A DNA stretch of 64,000 bases. Source: Nostoc linckia FACHB-104 (GTDB taxonomy: Bacteria; Cyanobacteriota; Cyanobacteriia; Cyanobacteriales; Nostocaceae). The translations under genes and the position numbers were made by a program. The stretch covers positions 1-64,000 of the forward strand of contig NZ_JACJQJ010000027.1 of assembly GCF_014696615.1 (NCBI RefSeq), written 5' to 3'. The notes under the pieces were generated by a model. It did no database searches, had not been told where the DNA came from, and was given only the letters and a program-made list of their open reading frames with translations. Below are positions 7,834-16,321 of the stretch, piece by piece (within the stretch, counting starts at the first letter, position 1; every line of letters starts with the position of its first letter).

Positions 7834-9336
7834 ATGCTTAAAGGATTATTTTCATTCAGGGATCGTTATCGCATCTTACATCAGACGTGGTTTGCGTTTT
7901 TTCTTACCTTTGTCTGTTGGTTCAACTTTGCTCCCTTTGCAACCACGATTGGTAAGGAATTACATTTAGCACCTGAGCAAATTAAGACTTTGGGCATTTG
8001 TAATCTGGCTTTGACAATTCCAGCGCGGTTAATTATTGGGATGTTGCTGGATCGTTTTGGCCCCAGAATTACCTACTCAATACTGTTGATGTTTGCGGCT
8101 GTTCCTTGTTTAGCAACAGCGCTGTCACAAGACTTTAATCAATTAGTCATCAGTCGTTTACTGATGGGAATTGTTGGTTCTGGGTTTGTCGTAGGTATCC
8201 GCATGGTAGCAGAATGGTTCCCACCTAAAGAGATGGGAAGCGCTCAAGGTATTTACGGAGGTTGGGGTAACTTTGGGGCTTTTGGTGCAGAGTTCGCCCT
8301 ACCAATGATTGCTGTGGCGACAGGCTTTTTAGCTGGTGGTGGTTCAAACTGGCGGTTAGCGATCGCACTCACTGGGATAATTGCCGCTATATATGGCGTA
8401 ATTTATTACAACACCGTTCAAGATACACTTACTGGCAAAGTTTACAAGAAACCCAAGAAGAATGGTGCTTTGGAAGTCACCAGCGTGAAAAGCTTCTGGG
8501 CGATGATTGTTTCAAATTTTGGTTTAATTTTCGCCTTGGGTTTACTAGCTTGGCGGCTGGAACAAAAGAATATTCACTTCCTCAATCAAACCCAAATGTA
8601 TTTAACTTGGTTGGCGTTAGCAGGGTTATTTGCTTACCAAACCTACAAAGCTTACCAAGTTAACAAAGAATTACTTTTGGGTAAAAAAACTTACGCACCA
8701 TCTCAACGCTATCAATTTAGTCAAGTTGCATTACTGGAATTTACCTACATTACTAACTTTGGTAGTGAGTTAGCAGTTGTTTCCATGCTACCGGCATTTT
8801 TTGAAAAAACCTTTGGTTTAGAACACGTAGTAGCTGGAATGATTGCTGCTACCTATCCCTTCTTAAACTTAATTTCCCGTCCTAGCGGTGGCTTAATTTC
8901 CGATAAATTCGGTTCCCGCAAATGGACAATGACAATTGTTAGTGCTGGTATTGGTGTTGGCTATTTAATGGCACATTTTATTAATAGCAGCTGGCCAATT
9001 CCCTTAGCTATCGCAGTCACCATGTTTGCTGCTTACTTTGCTCAAGCTGGCTGTGGTGCAACCTATGGTATCGTCCCCATGATTAAAAAAGAAGCTACCG
9101 GACAAATCGCCGGGAATGTTGGTGCTTACGGTAATTTTGGTGGCGTAGTCTATCTCACAATTTTCAGCTTAACGGACGCATCAACGCTGTTTACCACAAT
9201 GGGTATCGCCGCCTTAATTTGCGCTTTTATGTGCGGCTTCTTCCTCAAAGAACCTCAAGGTTCCTTTGCTGGTGCTTATGAAAGTGAATCAACCGAAACA
9301 TTAGCACCACCCGCACCAATTTTGGCGGAGGAATAA
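7834..9336 (+). CDS. nrtP: MFS nitrate/nitrite permease NrtP (NNP family)
   Basis: A 500-residue major facilitator with about 12 membrane spans, of the nitrate/nitrite porter family (NrtP/NapA). The two glycine-rich family signatures are visible: SAQGIYGGWGNFGAFGAEFA near residues 137-156 and GNVGAYGNFGGVVYLT near 428-443. A larger central segment (about residues 205-300) separates the two halves, as in cyanobacterial NrtP. It begins 8 bases after an AAGGAAG ribosome site. Its position between nrtD and narB gives this operon two independent nitrate uptake systems. Identity is strong; relative affinity for nitrate and nitrite cannot be read from sequence. Confidence 0.93.
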   Translation: MLKGLFSFRDRYRILHQTWFAFFLTFVCWFNFAPFATTIGKELHLAPEQIKTLGICNLALTIPARLIIGMLLDRFGPRITYSILLMFAAVPCLATALSQDFNQLVISRLLMGIVGSGFVVGIRMVAEWFPPKEMGSAQGIYGGWGNFGAFGAEFALPMIAVATGFLAGGGSNWRLAIALTGIIAAIYGVIYYNTVQDTLTGKVYKKPKKNGALEVTSVKSFWAMIVSNFGLIFALGLLAWRLEQKNIHFLNQTQMYLTWLALAGLFAYQTYKAYQVNKELLLGKKTYAPSQRYQFSQVALLEFTYITNFGSELAVVSMLPAFFEKTFGLEHVVAGMIAATYPFLNLISRPSGGLISDKFGSRKWTMTIVSAGIGVGYLMAHFINSSWPIPLAIAVTMFAAYFAQAGCGATYGIVPMIKKEATGQIAGNVGAYGNFGGVVYLTIFSLTDASTLFTTMGIAALICAFMCGFFLKEPQGSFAGAYESESTETLAPPAPILAEE

Positions 9337-9365
9337 GCTACTCTGTATCTCTATTACATTAACCT

Positions 9366-9412
9366 CGGCGCGACGGCAGTCGCTACAACGGGGGGAACCC
9401 CCGCAACGCGCA
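9366..9412. repeat. GC-rich palindromic element (nrtP-narB gap)
   Basis: A GC-rich block in an AT-rich setting, with a perfect 6-bp stem CGGGGG (9389-9394), loop GAA, CCCCCG (9398-9403), flanked by GCGCGACGG and AACGCGC. It shares the GCGCGACGG edge with the element at 6781-6831. Probably a dispersed extragenic palindrome. Confidence 0.6.
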
Positions 9413-9455
9413 GCCTCCCCTTTGCGTTTAAATCCTAACCTCCCACAAAACTACC

Positions 9456-11696
9456 ATGAGTGAATTTACCAAAACCCTATGTCCATACTGTGGTGTTGGC
9501 TGCGGGCTGGAAGTTTCGCCCCCAGCACAACACGGTAAAGCGACTAATCGGGATAGTCAAGGAACTCCAATTTGGCGGGTGCGGGGCGATAAAGCGCACC
9601 CATCAAGCCAAGGTATGGTTTGTGTGAAAGGCGCGACAATCGCTGAGTCTTTAGATAAAAGTCGGCTGCAATATCCAATGATTAGAGAATCTTTGGATCA
9701 AGATTTTCGTCGCGCCAGTTGGGAGGAAGCTTTTGAGTTGATTGTGCAGCGGATTCAAACAGTACGCTTCACTCAGGGGCCAGAAGCTTTATGTATGTAT
9801 GGTTCGGGACAGTTTCAAACTGAAGATTATTATATTGCTCAGAAACTGATGAAAGGTTGTCTGGGCAGTAATAATTTTGATGCAAATTCGCGTTTATGTA
9901 TGTCTAGCGCTGTGGCTGGCTACATTCAAAGCTTTGGCGCAGATGGCCCTCCCTGTTGCTATGAAGATTTAGAGTTAACTGACTGTGCATTTTTAATTGG
10001 TACTAACACCGCCGAATGTCATCCCATAATTTTTAATCGGCTGGAAAAATATCGCAAAAAAAATCGCAAAGTCAAATTGATTGTGGTCGATCCTCGACGC
10101 ACACCTACTGCAGAAAATGCTGATTTACATTTAGCAATTCGCCCAGGTACAGATATCGACTTATTAAACGGTATCGCCCACTTGTTGATGCGCTGGAATC
10201 AGATAGATGTGGGATTTATTGATGACTGTACTAGTAACTTTCCCGCCTATGCAGAAGTGATTCGTCACTATTCCCCGGATGTGGTAGCCCATCGCTGCGG
10301 AATTAGCGTTGCAGATTTAGAAACCGCAGCCCGCTACTGGGGACAGTCTCAAAGAGTCCTGTCTCTGTGGTCGATGGGGATAAATCAATCAAGCGAAGGT
10401 ACAGCTAAGGTCAGAACTATCATTAATCTGCACCTGATGACGGGACAGATTGGTAAACCTGGTTCCGGCCCTTTTTCTTTAACTGGTCAGCCAAATGCAA
10501 TGGGAGGAAGGGAAGCTGGCGGTTTATCGCATTTGTTACCTGGTTATCGCTTGGTAAAAAATCCCCAGCATCGCGCAGAAGTAGAAAATTTTTGGGGACT
10601 GAAGCCAGGACAAATTTCATCTGAACCGGGAATGACAGCTTGGGATATGATTACTGGCTTAGAAAATGGCACAGTGGGGTTACTGTGGATTGCTGCGACT
10701 AATCCCGCCGTCAGTATGCCAGATTTGGAACGGACAAAAAAGGCATTATTGCGATCGCCTTTCACAATTTACCAAGATGCATACTATCCCACAGAAACCT
10801 CTGCCTACGCTCATGTGTTGTTACCTGCTGCCCAGTGGGGCGAAAAAACTGGCGTAATGACCAATTCTGAACGCCGAGTAACTTTATGTTCAGCATTCCG
10901 CGTTCCTTGGTGGGAAGCGAAAGCCGATTGGGAAATTTTTGCGGAAGTCGGACGCAGATTAGGCTTTACCAAAGAATTTGCCTTTGCTAACTCCGCTGAA
11001 GTCTACGCCGAATTTGTGCAACTCACACGCGATCGCCCCTGTGACATGACGGGTATGAGTCATGAGCAATTACAAACCCAAGGCCCCACTCAATGGCCCT
11101 TTCCTTCTAATATTGCTGATTCCCTGGTTAACACTCCAAACTCAGCACTCCAAACTCAGCACTTAGCACTCAGCACTCAGAACTCAAAAAGGCTTTACAC
11201 TGATTTACGCTTTCATACTCCCGATGGTAGGGCGCGGTTTGGTGCATATCATTCACGGGGTTTGGCGGAACCGCCAGATCCTAATTATCCTTTTGTGCTG
11301 ACTACTGGGCGGTTGTACGGACATTGGCACACCCAAACTCGTACTGGTCGCATAGAAAAAACTCGCGCTATGCACCCAGAACCGTTTATTGAGATTCATC
11401 CCCGTGACGCGGCTGGTTTAGGAATTACAGATAACCAGTGGTTAGAAGTGCGATCGCGTCGGGGTAAAGCAAAATTTCCCGCCAAAATTACCAAGGCGAT
11501 CGCCCCTGGTACCGTTTTTGTCCCCATGCATTGGGGTACGTTATGGGCAGACGAGGCTGAAGCTAATGCTCTCACCCATTCAGAATCTTGCCCCGATTCT
11601 CTACAACCAGAACTAAAAGCTTGTGCGGTGCAACTCACACCGATTTCTGTAGAAGTTACACTCAAAAATTATCAACTCCAGTCCTCACAATGGTAA
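9456..11696 (+). CDS. narB: ferredoxin-nitrate reductase NarB
   Basis: A 746-residue cytoplasmic molybdoenzyme that reduces nitrate to nitrite using ferredoxin. The N-terminal [4Fe-4S] ligands are C9, C12, C16 and C56 (CPYCGVGC and MVCVKG). C148 in NSRLCMSSA is the expected molybdenum ligand, as in NapA-type enzymes. The bis-MGD domains and C-terminal molydopterin-dinucleotide domain ([17 protein letters not shown]) are intact. Eight perfect heptads (11132-11187) encode about residues 559-578, just before the C-terminal domain, so a repeat has lengthened an interdomain linker. It is the last gene before the terminator. Confidence 0.96.
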   Translation: MSEFTKTLCPYCGVGCGLEVSPPAQHGKATNRDSQGTPIWRVRGDKAHPSSQGMVCVKGATIAESLDKSRLQYPMIRESLDQDFRRASWEEAFELIVQRIQTVRFTQGPEALCMYGSGQFQTEDYYIAQKLMKGCLGSNNFDANSRLCMSSAVAGYIQSFGADGPPCCYEDLELTDCAFLIGTNTAECHPIIFNRLEKYRKKNRKVKLIVVDPRRTPTAENADLHLAIRPGTDIDLLNGIAHLLMRWNQIDVGFIDDCTSNFPAYAEVIRHYSPDVVAHRCGISVADLETAARYWGQSQRVLSLWSMGINQSSEGTAKVRTIINLHLMTGQIGKPGSGPFSLTGQPNAMGGREAGGLSHLLPGYRLVKNPQHRAEVENFWGLKPGQISSEPGMTAWDMITGLENGTVGLLWIAATNPAVSMPDLERTKKALLRSPFTIYQDAYYPTETSAYAHVLLPAAQWGEKTGVMTNSERRVTLCSAFRVPWWEAKADWEIFAEVGRRLGFTKEFAFANSAEVYAEFVQLTRDRPCDMTGMSHEQLQTQGPTQWPFPSNIADSLVNTPNSALQTQHLALSTQNSKRLYTDLRFHTPDGRARFGAYHSRGLAEPPDPNYPFVLTTGRLYGHWHTQTRTGRIEKTRAMHPEPFIEIHPRDAAGLGITDNQWLEVRSRRGKAKFPAKITKAIAPGTVFVPMHWGTLWADEAEANALTHSESCPDSLQPELKACAVQLTPISVEVTLKNYQLQSSQW
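11132..11187. repeat. in-frame heptad repeat inside narB
   Basis: Eight consecutive units, alternating CACTCCA, AACTCAG, CACTTAG and CACTCAG, then AACTCAA. The unit family is the same as the nirA insert at 1231-1265. It reads through in frame as a Ser/Thr/Gln/Asn-rich linker. Confidence 0.88.
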
Positions 11697-11775
11697 GCTG
11701 CTAAATAGATAACTAAACATTAAGTTGATAATTTAACCCATAGTTAATAGTCAATAGTTATGATTATTTTTTCTA

Positions 11776-11803
11776 ATCCTGTAGATTTATCTATAGGGTT
11801 TTT
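11776..11803 (+). terminator. intrinsic terminator of the nir operon
   Basis: A 9-bp stem CCTGTAGAT / ATCTATAGG (one G-T pair) with a 2-base loop is followed by GTTTTTATTTT. It lies about 80 bases after the narB stop. The stretch between it and 11976 also has the inverted repeat GTAGTTG...CAACTAC near 11903-11927. Confidence 0.75.
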
Positions 11804-11976
11804 ATTTTATATTTTGACTTTTAACTTGGGACTAATACGCTGGGGATAAAAGTCATTAACTGCCAATATATGCCAATAAATGCTGAATATTTTATCAAAA
11901 TTTGTAGTTGTTTTATAACACCAACTACCTAATATTAAGCAGCTTCAAAAGTAAATTGACAAATAGGGTGTAGTAG

Positions 11977-12537
11977 ATGAAAAAAATTCTCAAACAAGTA
12001 TTAGATACTACAAATTTGAAAAAGGATTACGAGAAATGGATTGCTAAATACGATTATCAATCCATTTTTCAGAATCGCAAATCAAAAATCCGCAATCCCA
12101 AACCAGAGAAGATGCAGGATGAGAAATTTATGCACTTCATTGAAAATATTGAGGTGCTAGTTTCTAAAGTACTATCTTTATTTATGGTAGTGGTTATTTT
12201 GGCTGCTATCTGGGATTTGGCAGTATTTCTGCTGAAAGAGCTATTTACTGCACCTTATGGGAAATTTAACACCACATTATTTAAAATTTTTGGATTATTT
12301 TTAAATGTTTTAATAGCTTTAGAAATTTTAGAAAATATTACTGCCTATCTCAGGAAGCATGTTGTTCAAGTAGAATTAGTTATTGTTACCTCGTTAATAG
12401 CTGTCGCCAGAAAAATTATCATCCTAGACCTAGAAAAAGTAACAGGAATTGATATCATTGGTTTAGGTATTGCTGTTTTAGCACTATCAATTAGTTATTT
12501 AATAATTCGTTTTAGTAATTCACGGGGCCCTCATTAA
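11977..12537 (+). CDS. PsiE-like (phosphate-starvation-inducible E family) membrane protein
   Basis: A 186-residue protein. After a charged, cytoplasmic-looking N-terminus there are about four hydrophobic spans (from residue 60 on). The segments LEILENITAYL and VTSLIAVARKIIILDLE are typical of the PsiE family (PF06146), whose function is unknown. Residues about 32-43 are encoded by five heptads (12071-12105). An internal ATG at 12112 would remove the repeat-derived part, so the true start could be there. It sits between the nir operon terminator and narM. Confidence 0.72.
   Translation: MKKILKQVLDTTNLKKDYEKWIAKYDYQSIFQNRKSKIRNPKPEKMQDEKFMHFIENIEVLVSKVLSLFMVVVILAAIWDLAVFLLKELFTAPYGKFNTTLFKIFGLFLNVLIALEILENITAYLRKHVVQVELVIVTSLIAVARKIIILDLEKVTGIDIIGLGIAVLALSISYLIIRFSNSRGPH
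12071..12105. repeat. heptad repeat in the 5' part of the psiE-like gene
   Basis: Five 7-base units (AGAATCG, CAAATCA, AAAATCC, GCAATCC, CAAACCA) sit just upstream of the internal ATG at 12112. If translation starts at 11977 they are coding. Confidence 0.6.
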
Positions 12538-12624
12538 AAATCCATCATAATTGGTGATTTGTGATTGGGTATTGGCAAAAAGCATCAAGGTAGAAATAGC
12601 CTTGAATTTTGGTTTTTAACTTTT

Positions 12625-12659
12625 ACTAAACACCAAATAACAAATGACAAATAACAAAA
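12625..12659. repeat. AACAAAT heptad array carrying the narM start codon
   Basis: Five units (ACTAAAC, ACCAAAT, AACAAAT, GACAAAT, AACAAAA). The narM ATG (12644-12646) and its first codons, reading MTNNK, come from the repeat. No good ribosome site is visible. Confidence 0.8.
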
Positions 12660-13105
12660 TTTTTTTTGAATTTGAAGCAGATTTCGTGACATCCCTGCGT
12701 TGTATACCTATGCAGGTACGCTACAAACTAGATACTTGTGGTATTAAGCTGAAATTATCTGATTGGAATCAGATGTCTCAAACTGAACGTGAAGCTTTAG
12801 TTGAATTACCTTGTAATACAGAAGGGGAAATTCAATCTTATAGCCAATATCTTGAACAGTTGATTGTAAACCGCACAGGTACACCACCTGCAAAATTGCC
12901 GATTGAACACAATCCTGCATGGATGGACTCTACTAATTTACCAGTTACTGTTCAAGAGCAAGCCCAACAAAATGGTATTACTCTAACAGCACCACAGTGG
13001 GAATCTTTAACACCCTTAGAGCGATTTGCACTAATTAAACTTAGCCGTTCTGGACATGAAAATAAAAATTTTCCTAAAGCAATGGCAGAATTTCATCTGG
13101 CTTAA
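12644..13105 (+). CDS. narM: nitrate reductase associated protein NarM
   Basis: A 153-residue soluble protein matching the nitrate-reductase-associated family (PF09655/TIGR02664). The hallmark N-terminal region FFEFEADFVTSLRCIPM and the repeated pattern C/NGIxLxxxxW (GIKLKLSDW, GITLTAPQW) are present. In Synechococcus elongatus narM is needed for active nitrate reductase without being a cofactor-synthesis gene, which fits its place beside narB here. It is about 950 bases after narB, beyond a terminator, so it may have its own promoter. The first four codons come from heptad repeat sequence. Confidence 0.85.
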   Translation: MTNNKIFFEFEADFVTSLRCIPMQVRYKLDTCGIKLKLSDWNQMSQTEREALVELPCNTEGEIQSYSQYLEQLIVNRTGTPPAKLPIEHNPAWMDSTNLPVTVQEQAQQNGITLTAPQWESLTPLERFALIKLSRSGHENKNFPKAMAEFHLA

Positions 13106-13649
13106 AAATATTGTTGACTGTTAACTGTTGACTTTTGACTGTGTAAGTATTATTTGAACTCCCAATTCACTCAAATCCTGATAAATATAGATTTTTCGTA
13201 GAGGTTTAGCATTGCTAAACCCTGTTCCACTTGTTCATATAATTACAACAAATTGTTAAGTATAAGAGCTAAAAGATTAATCATATAACTCTTGTGGAGT
13301 GAGCATCTTGCTGACTAATGCTGTAGTCACTCATATAAAATTCTTTGCGTTATAGTAAAATAATATACGTAAATTTGCAATTACATAGAGAAAAGTCTAC
13401 GGGCACAGTGCTGCTGTGACCTAACATTAATATGGTTGAAGGAGTTGAAAACAGAGGAGGTGTTTAATAAGCTTTGCAAAGAAACAAAACAGAAAATGCA
13501 ACATTTGCTTAATCTAACTATTTTTTGATGCAAAATAGTGTTCTCAAGTTTTGTGAGTATTATTTTATTTAGCTTTGACAGTAGTCAGCAATTGCTTGGT
13601 CTAGATTGGAAAATTATATTTTAAACTCGTAACTTAGGATTTATATAGT
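13106..13649. other. 544-base intergenic region between narM and the cyclase gene
   Basis: It starts with four TTGACTG/TTAACTG heptads (13114-13141). The rest is AT-rich without a convincing open frame. A GTA-N10-TAC sequence near 13370-13385 has the wrong spacing for NtcA. Nothing else is recognised. Confidence 0.6.
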
Positions 13650-15941
13650 ATGCGGGCAAAGCTGAAACAGCTACTATGGCAATGGCGCGGAGTTTTGCTA
13701 GCAGTACCCAATGTGACAGGGATTGTGATTGCGCTGCGGTTTATGGGCTTGCTGGAATTCTTAGAGTTAACAGCACTAGATCAGTTTTTTCTTTTACGTC
13801 CACAACAACCTGTTGATGAGCGCATCGTCATAGTTGAGATTAATGAATCAGATATTACTAAATTGAAGGGTTGGCCAATCAATGATGATGTACTGGCTAA
13901 AGTTTTAAATAATATTAAACAACAACAACCCCAAGCTATAGGTCTTGATATTTATCGAGATTTACCTTTAAACCCTGGTTATCAAAACTTGGTCAAGACG
14001 TTTAAGACTACACCCAACTTGATTGGAGTAGAAAAATTATCTGATACTTCTGATAGTTCTTCTGTAAAACCGCCTCCAGAACTGAAAAAACTCAATCAGG
14101 TAGGAGCAAATGATTTTCCCTTAGACAAAGATGGTAAGATACGCCGAGCTTTACTATATGCAGGTTTACCTGATGGCAGCAATCTTGAAAGCTTTGGTTT
14201 GAAACTCTCATTATTATATTTAAAACCTCGAGGAATTACTGAAAAACCAGCAGCCAATAATCCTAACTATTTGCAGTTAGGTAAAGGTGTTTTTCCTACT
14301 TTTGAAGCTAATGATGGTGGTTATTTCCGGGCGGATGATCGCAGCTACCAAATCCTTTTAAACTATCGAGGAGGAATTAATCGGTTTTCTAGGGTATCTA
14401 TCTATGATGTTTTAGAAAACCGAATTCCCCCTGGTTTAATGCAAGGAAAGATAGTTTTAGTTGGTGCTACAGCAGAGAGTTTGAAGGATCTATTTTGGAC
14501 ATCTTATAGCAGTAAGGTCATGGGTGCGCCAGAAAGAATGGCTGGAGTTGCAATTCATGCCAATTTGATTAGTCAAATTTTGAGTTCGGCTTTGGAAGGT
14601 CGCCCACAAATTAAAACATTACCTGAAGCGATAGAGTGGTTGTGGATTTTATTTTGGTCGATGGTGGGTGCTACTTTATGTTGGCAACATCGACATATTA
14701 CTAATGAAACCAAGAAATTTTCATTAACTAATACTACTAGCAGTATTGTAATAGCAACTAGTTGTTTAGTAGGCGGGAGTTATTTAGCTTTTCTGTTTGC
14801 TTGGTGGATTCCTATTGTACCGCCTCTATTTGCTTTAACTGGATCTGCGATCGCAGTTACTCAGTATATCGCGCGTAGTGCTGCGGAAATGCGCCGCACC
14901 TTTGGTCGCTACGTTACAGATGAAGTAGTCGCTAATTTACTAGAAACTCCTTCTGGCCTCAAGCTAGGAGGAGAACGCAGAAAAGTCACAGTTTTAATGT
15001 CTGATTTAAGAGGATTCTCTGCTGTATCCGAACGATTACCACCAGAACAAGTGGTAGCCATCCTCAATGTTTATTTGGGTGCAATGGCAGATGTTATTAA
15101 CCATTACAACGGTACTATTAATGAGTTTATTGGTGATGGTATCTTTGTCATGTTTGGTGCGCCTGTGAGCCGCGAAGATGACTCTCAAAGAGCAATTGCT
15201 TGTGCTATTGCTATGCAATTAGCGATGAAACCTGTAAATGAACATAATCAACAAATGAATTTACCAATTATCGAAATGGGAATTGGTATTCATACAGGCG
15301 AAGTTGTAGCGGGTAATGTTGGCTCTCAAAAGCGTGCTAAATATTCAGTTGTTGGGAGCCATGTTAACTTAACTTCCCGGATTGAGTCTTATACTGTTGG
15401 CGGTCAAATTTTGATTTCTGAAGAAACTTTAAAAGATGCCACTATTGACCCTTATATTAACATTAGAATTGATGGAGAATTACGGGTAGAACCGAAAGGA
15501 ATTAAGGCTCCAATTACAATTTATGACATTGGCGGCATTGGTGGTAAGTACAATCTTAACTTACCTAAATCTGATGACAATATGCTGCAATTGTCTGAGG
15601 AAATTTTTGTAGAATATACAATTTTGGAAGGTAAACACGCAGTAGGAACCATATTTAAGGGCGAAATTGTTAAATTATCCGAGCATGGTGGAATATTGCG
15701 ATCGCCAAATTCCCTAGATTCTTTAACTAACCTCAAGATGAGATTGTTAAATGCACCAGAAATTGCTCCCGGTGAAGGCGATATCTATGCCAAGGTTTTG
15801 AAAAAATCCTCTGATGATGACAGTTATTTTCTGATTCGATTTACAGCCATGCCTCCCCAGCCAAAAGCAATACTTGATAGCCGACTTAAAGCTGAATCTA
15901 GTAATCATCATATGGAACAATCAGGAAATACAAAAAATTAA
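13650..15941 (+). CDS. CHASE2 class III nucleotide cyclase, guanylate-type residues (Cya2-like)
   Basis: A 763-residue membrane sensor cyclase. An N-terminal span (about 14-37) is followed by an extracytoplasmic CHASE2 domain (about 40-320), a cluster of spans (about 332-410), a class III catalytic domain (about 440-615) and a C-terminal PilZ-like segment (about 650-745, F-x-G-x-I-x-x-LSEHGG). Metal-binding Asp are D452 and D496; transition-state N573 and R577 are present. The residues that select the purine are E492 (Lys in adenylate cyclases) and S566 (Asp/Thr there), as in guanylate cyclases. Architecture and the position of the Glu resemble Synechocystis Cya2, a guanylyl cyclase with Glu at 488 as I recall. 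Calling it adenylate cyclase by family alone could be wrong. Confidence 0.88.
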   Translation: MRAKLKQLLWQWRGVLLAVPNVTGIVIALRFMGLLEFLELTALDQFFLLRPQQPVDERIVIVEINESDITKLKGWPINDDVLAKVLNNIKQQQPQAIGLDIYRDLPLNPGYQNLVKTFKTTPNLIGVEKLSDTSDSSSVKPPPELKKLNQVGANDFPLDKDGKIRRALLYAGLPDGSNLESFGLKLSLLYLKPRGITEKPAANNPNYLQLGKGVFPTFEANDGGYFRADDRSYQILLNYRGGINRFSRVSIYDVLENRIPPGLMQGKIVLVGATAESLKDLFWTSYSSKVMGAPERMAGVAIHANLISQILSSALEGRPQIKTLPEAIEWLWILFWSMVGATLCWQHRHITNETKKFSLTNTTSSIVIATSCLVGGSYLAFLFAWWIPIVPPLFALTGSAIAVTQYIARSAAEMRRTFGRYVTDEVVANLLETPSGLKLGGERRKVTVLMSDLRGFSAVSERLPPEQVVAILNVYLGAMADVINHYNGTINEFIGDGIFVMFGAPVSREDDSQRAIACAIAMQLAMKPVNEHNQQMNLPIIEMGIGIHTGEVVAGNVGSQKRAKYSVVGSHVNLTSRIESYTVGGQILISEETLKDATIDPYINIRIDGELRVEPKGIKAPITIYDIGGIGGKYNLNLPKSDDNMLQLSEEIFVEYTILEGKHAVGTIFKGEIVKLSEHGGILRSPNSLDSLTNLKMRLLNAPEIAPGEGDIYAKVLKKSSDDDSYFLIRFTAMPPQPKAILDSRLKAESSNHHMEQSGNTKN

Positions 15942-16321
15942 ACAAATATCAATTAAGAGGCATAAATATTGTTTGAGGTAAATCATCATAGTTTTGTGCC
16001 TCAACAAATGATTTATTCCTCAGTTTTGGTTGATTGATATTAGACATATCATGCTAGTAGCCTGCGTTAAGTAAGTGTAACACAGGCTTTTAAGATGCTT
16101 GGCAATTTGAGAGTACATCAATATATTCTAGAGGGTATGGCAATGCCATGCCCCCACCATCTGTCCCATGTTTTTTCAAATGGGTATTAGAACATCATAA
16201 ATTAAATATTAGACCGTATTAATTATTTGCAGAATTATGTAAAATTACAGTTATTAAACCAAATAAAACTAATTAGTAGCTTAATAGTACAGCCATAAAT
16301 GCGGGATGGGAGCGCAAATAA
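15942..16321. other. 380-base intergenic region after the cyclase gene
   Basis: It contains a terminator-like hairpin (listed separately). The remaining AT-rich sequence up to the TPR-CHAT gene shows no gene and no clear promoter. Confidence 0.6.
16059..16091 (+). terminator. terminator-like hairpin after the cyclase gene
   Basis: An 11-bp stem with one mismatch, AGCCTGCGTTA / TAACACAGGCT, has an 8-base loop and is followed by TTT. It lies about 120 bases downstream of the cyclase stop. Confidence 0.5.

Noticed and set aside
13370-13385. GTA...TAC sequence resembling an NtcA site
   Set aside because: The spacer is 10 bases, not 8, and no -10 box is found at the right distance.
13650-15941. 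Plain adenylate cyclase
   Set aside because: The purine-selecting positions are Glu and Ser, not Lys and Asp/Thr; a guanylate-type product is more likely.
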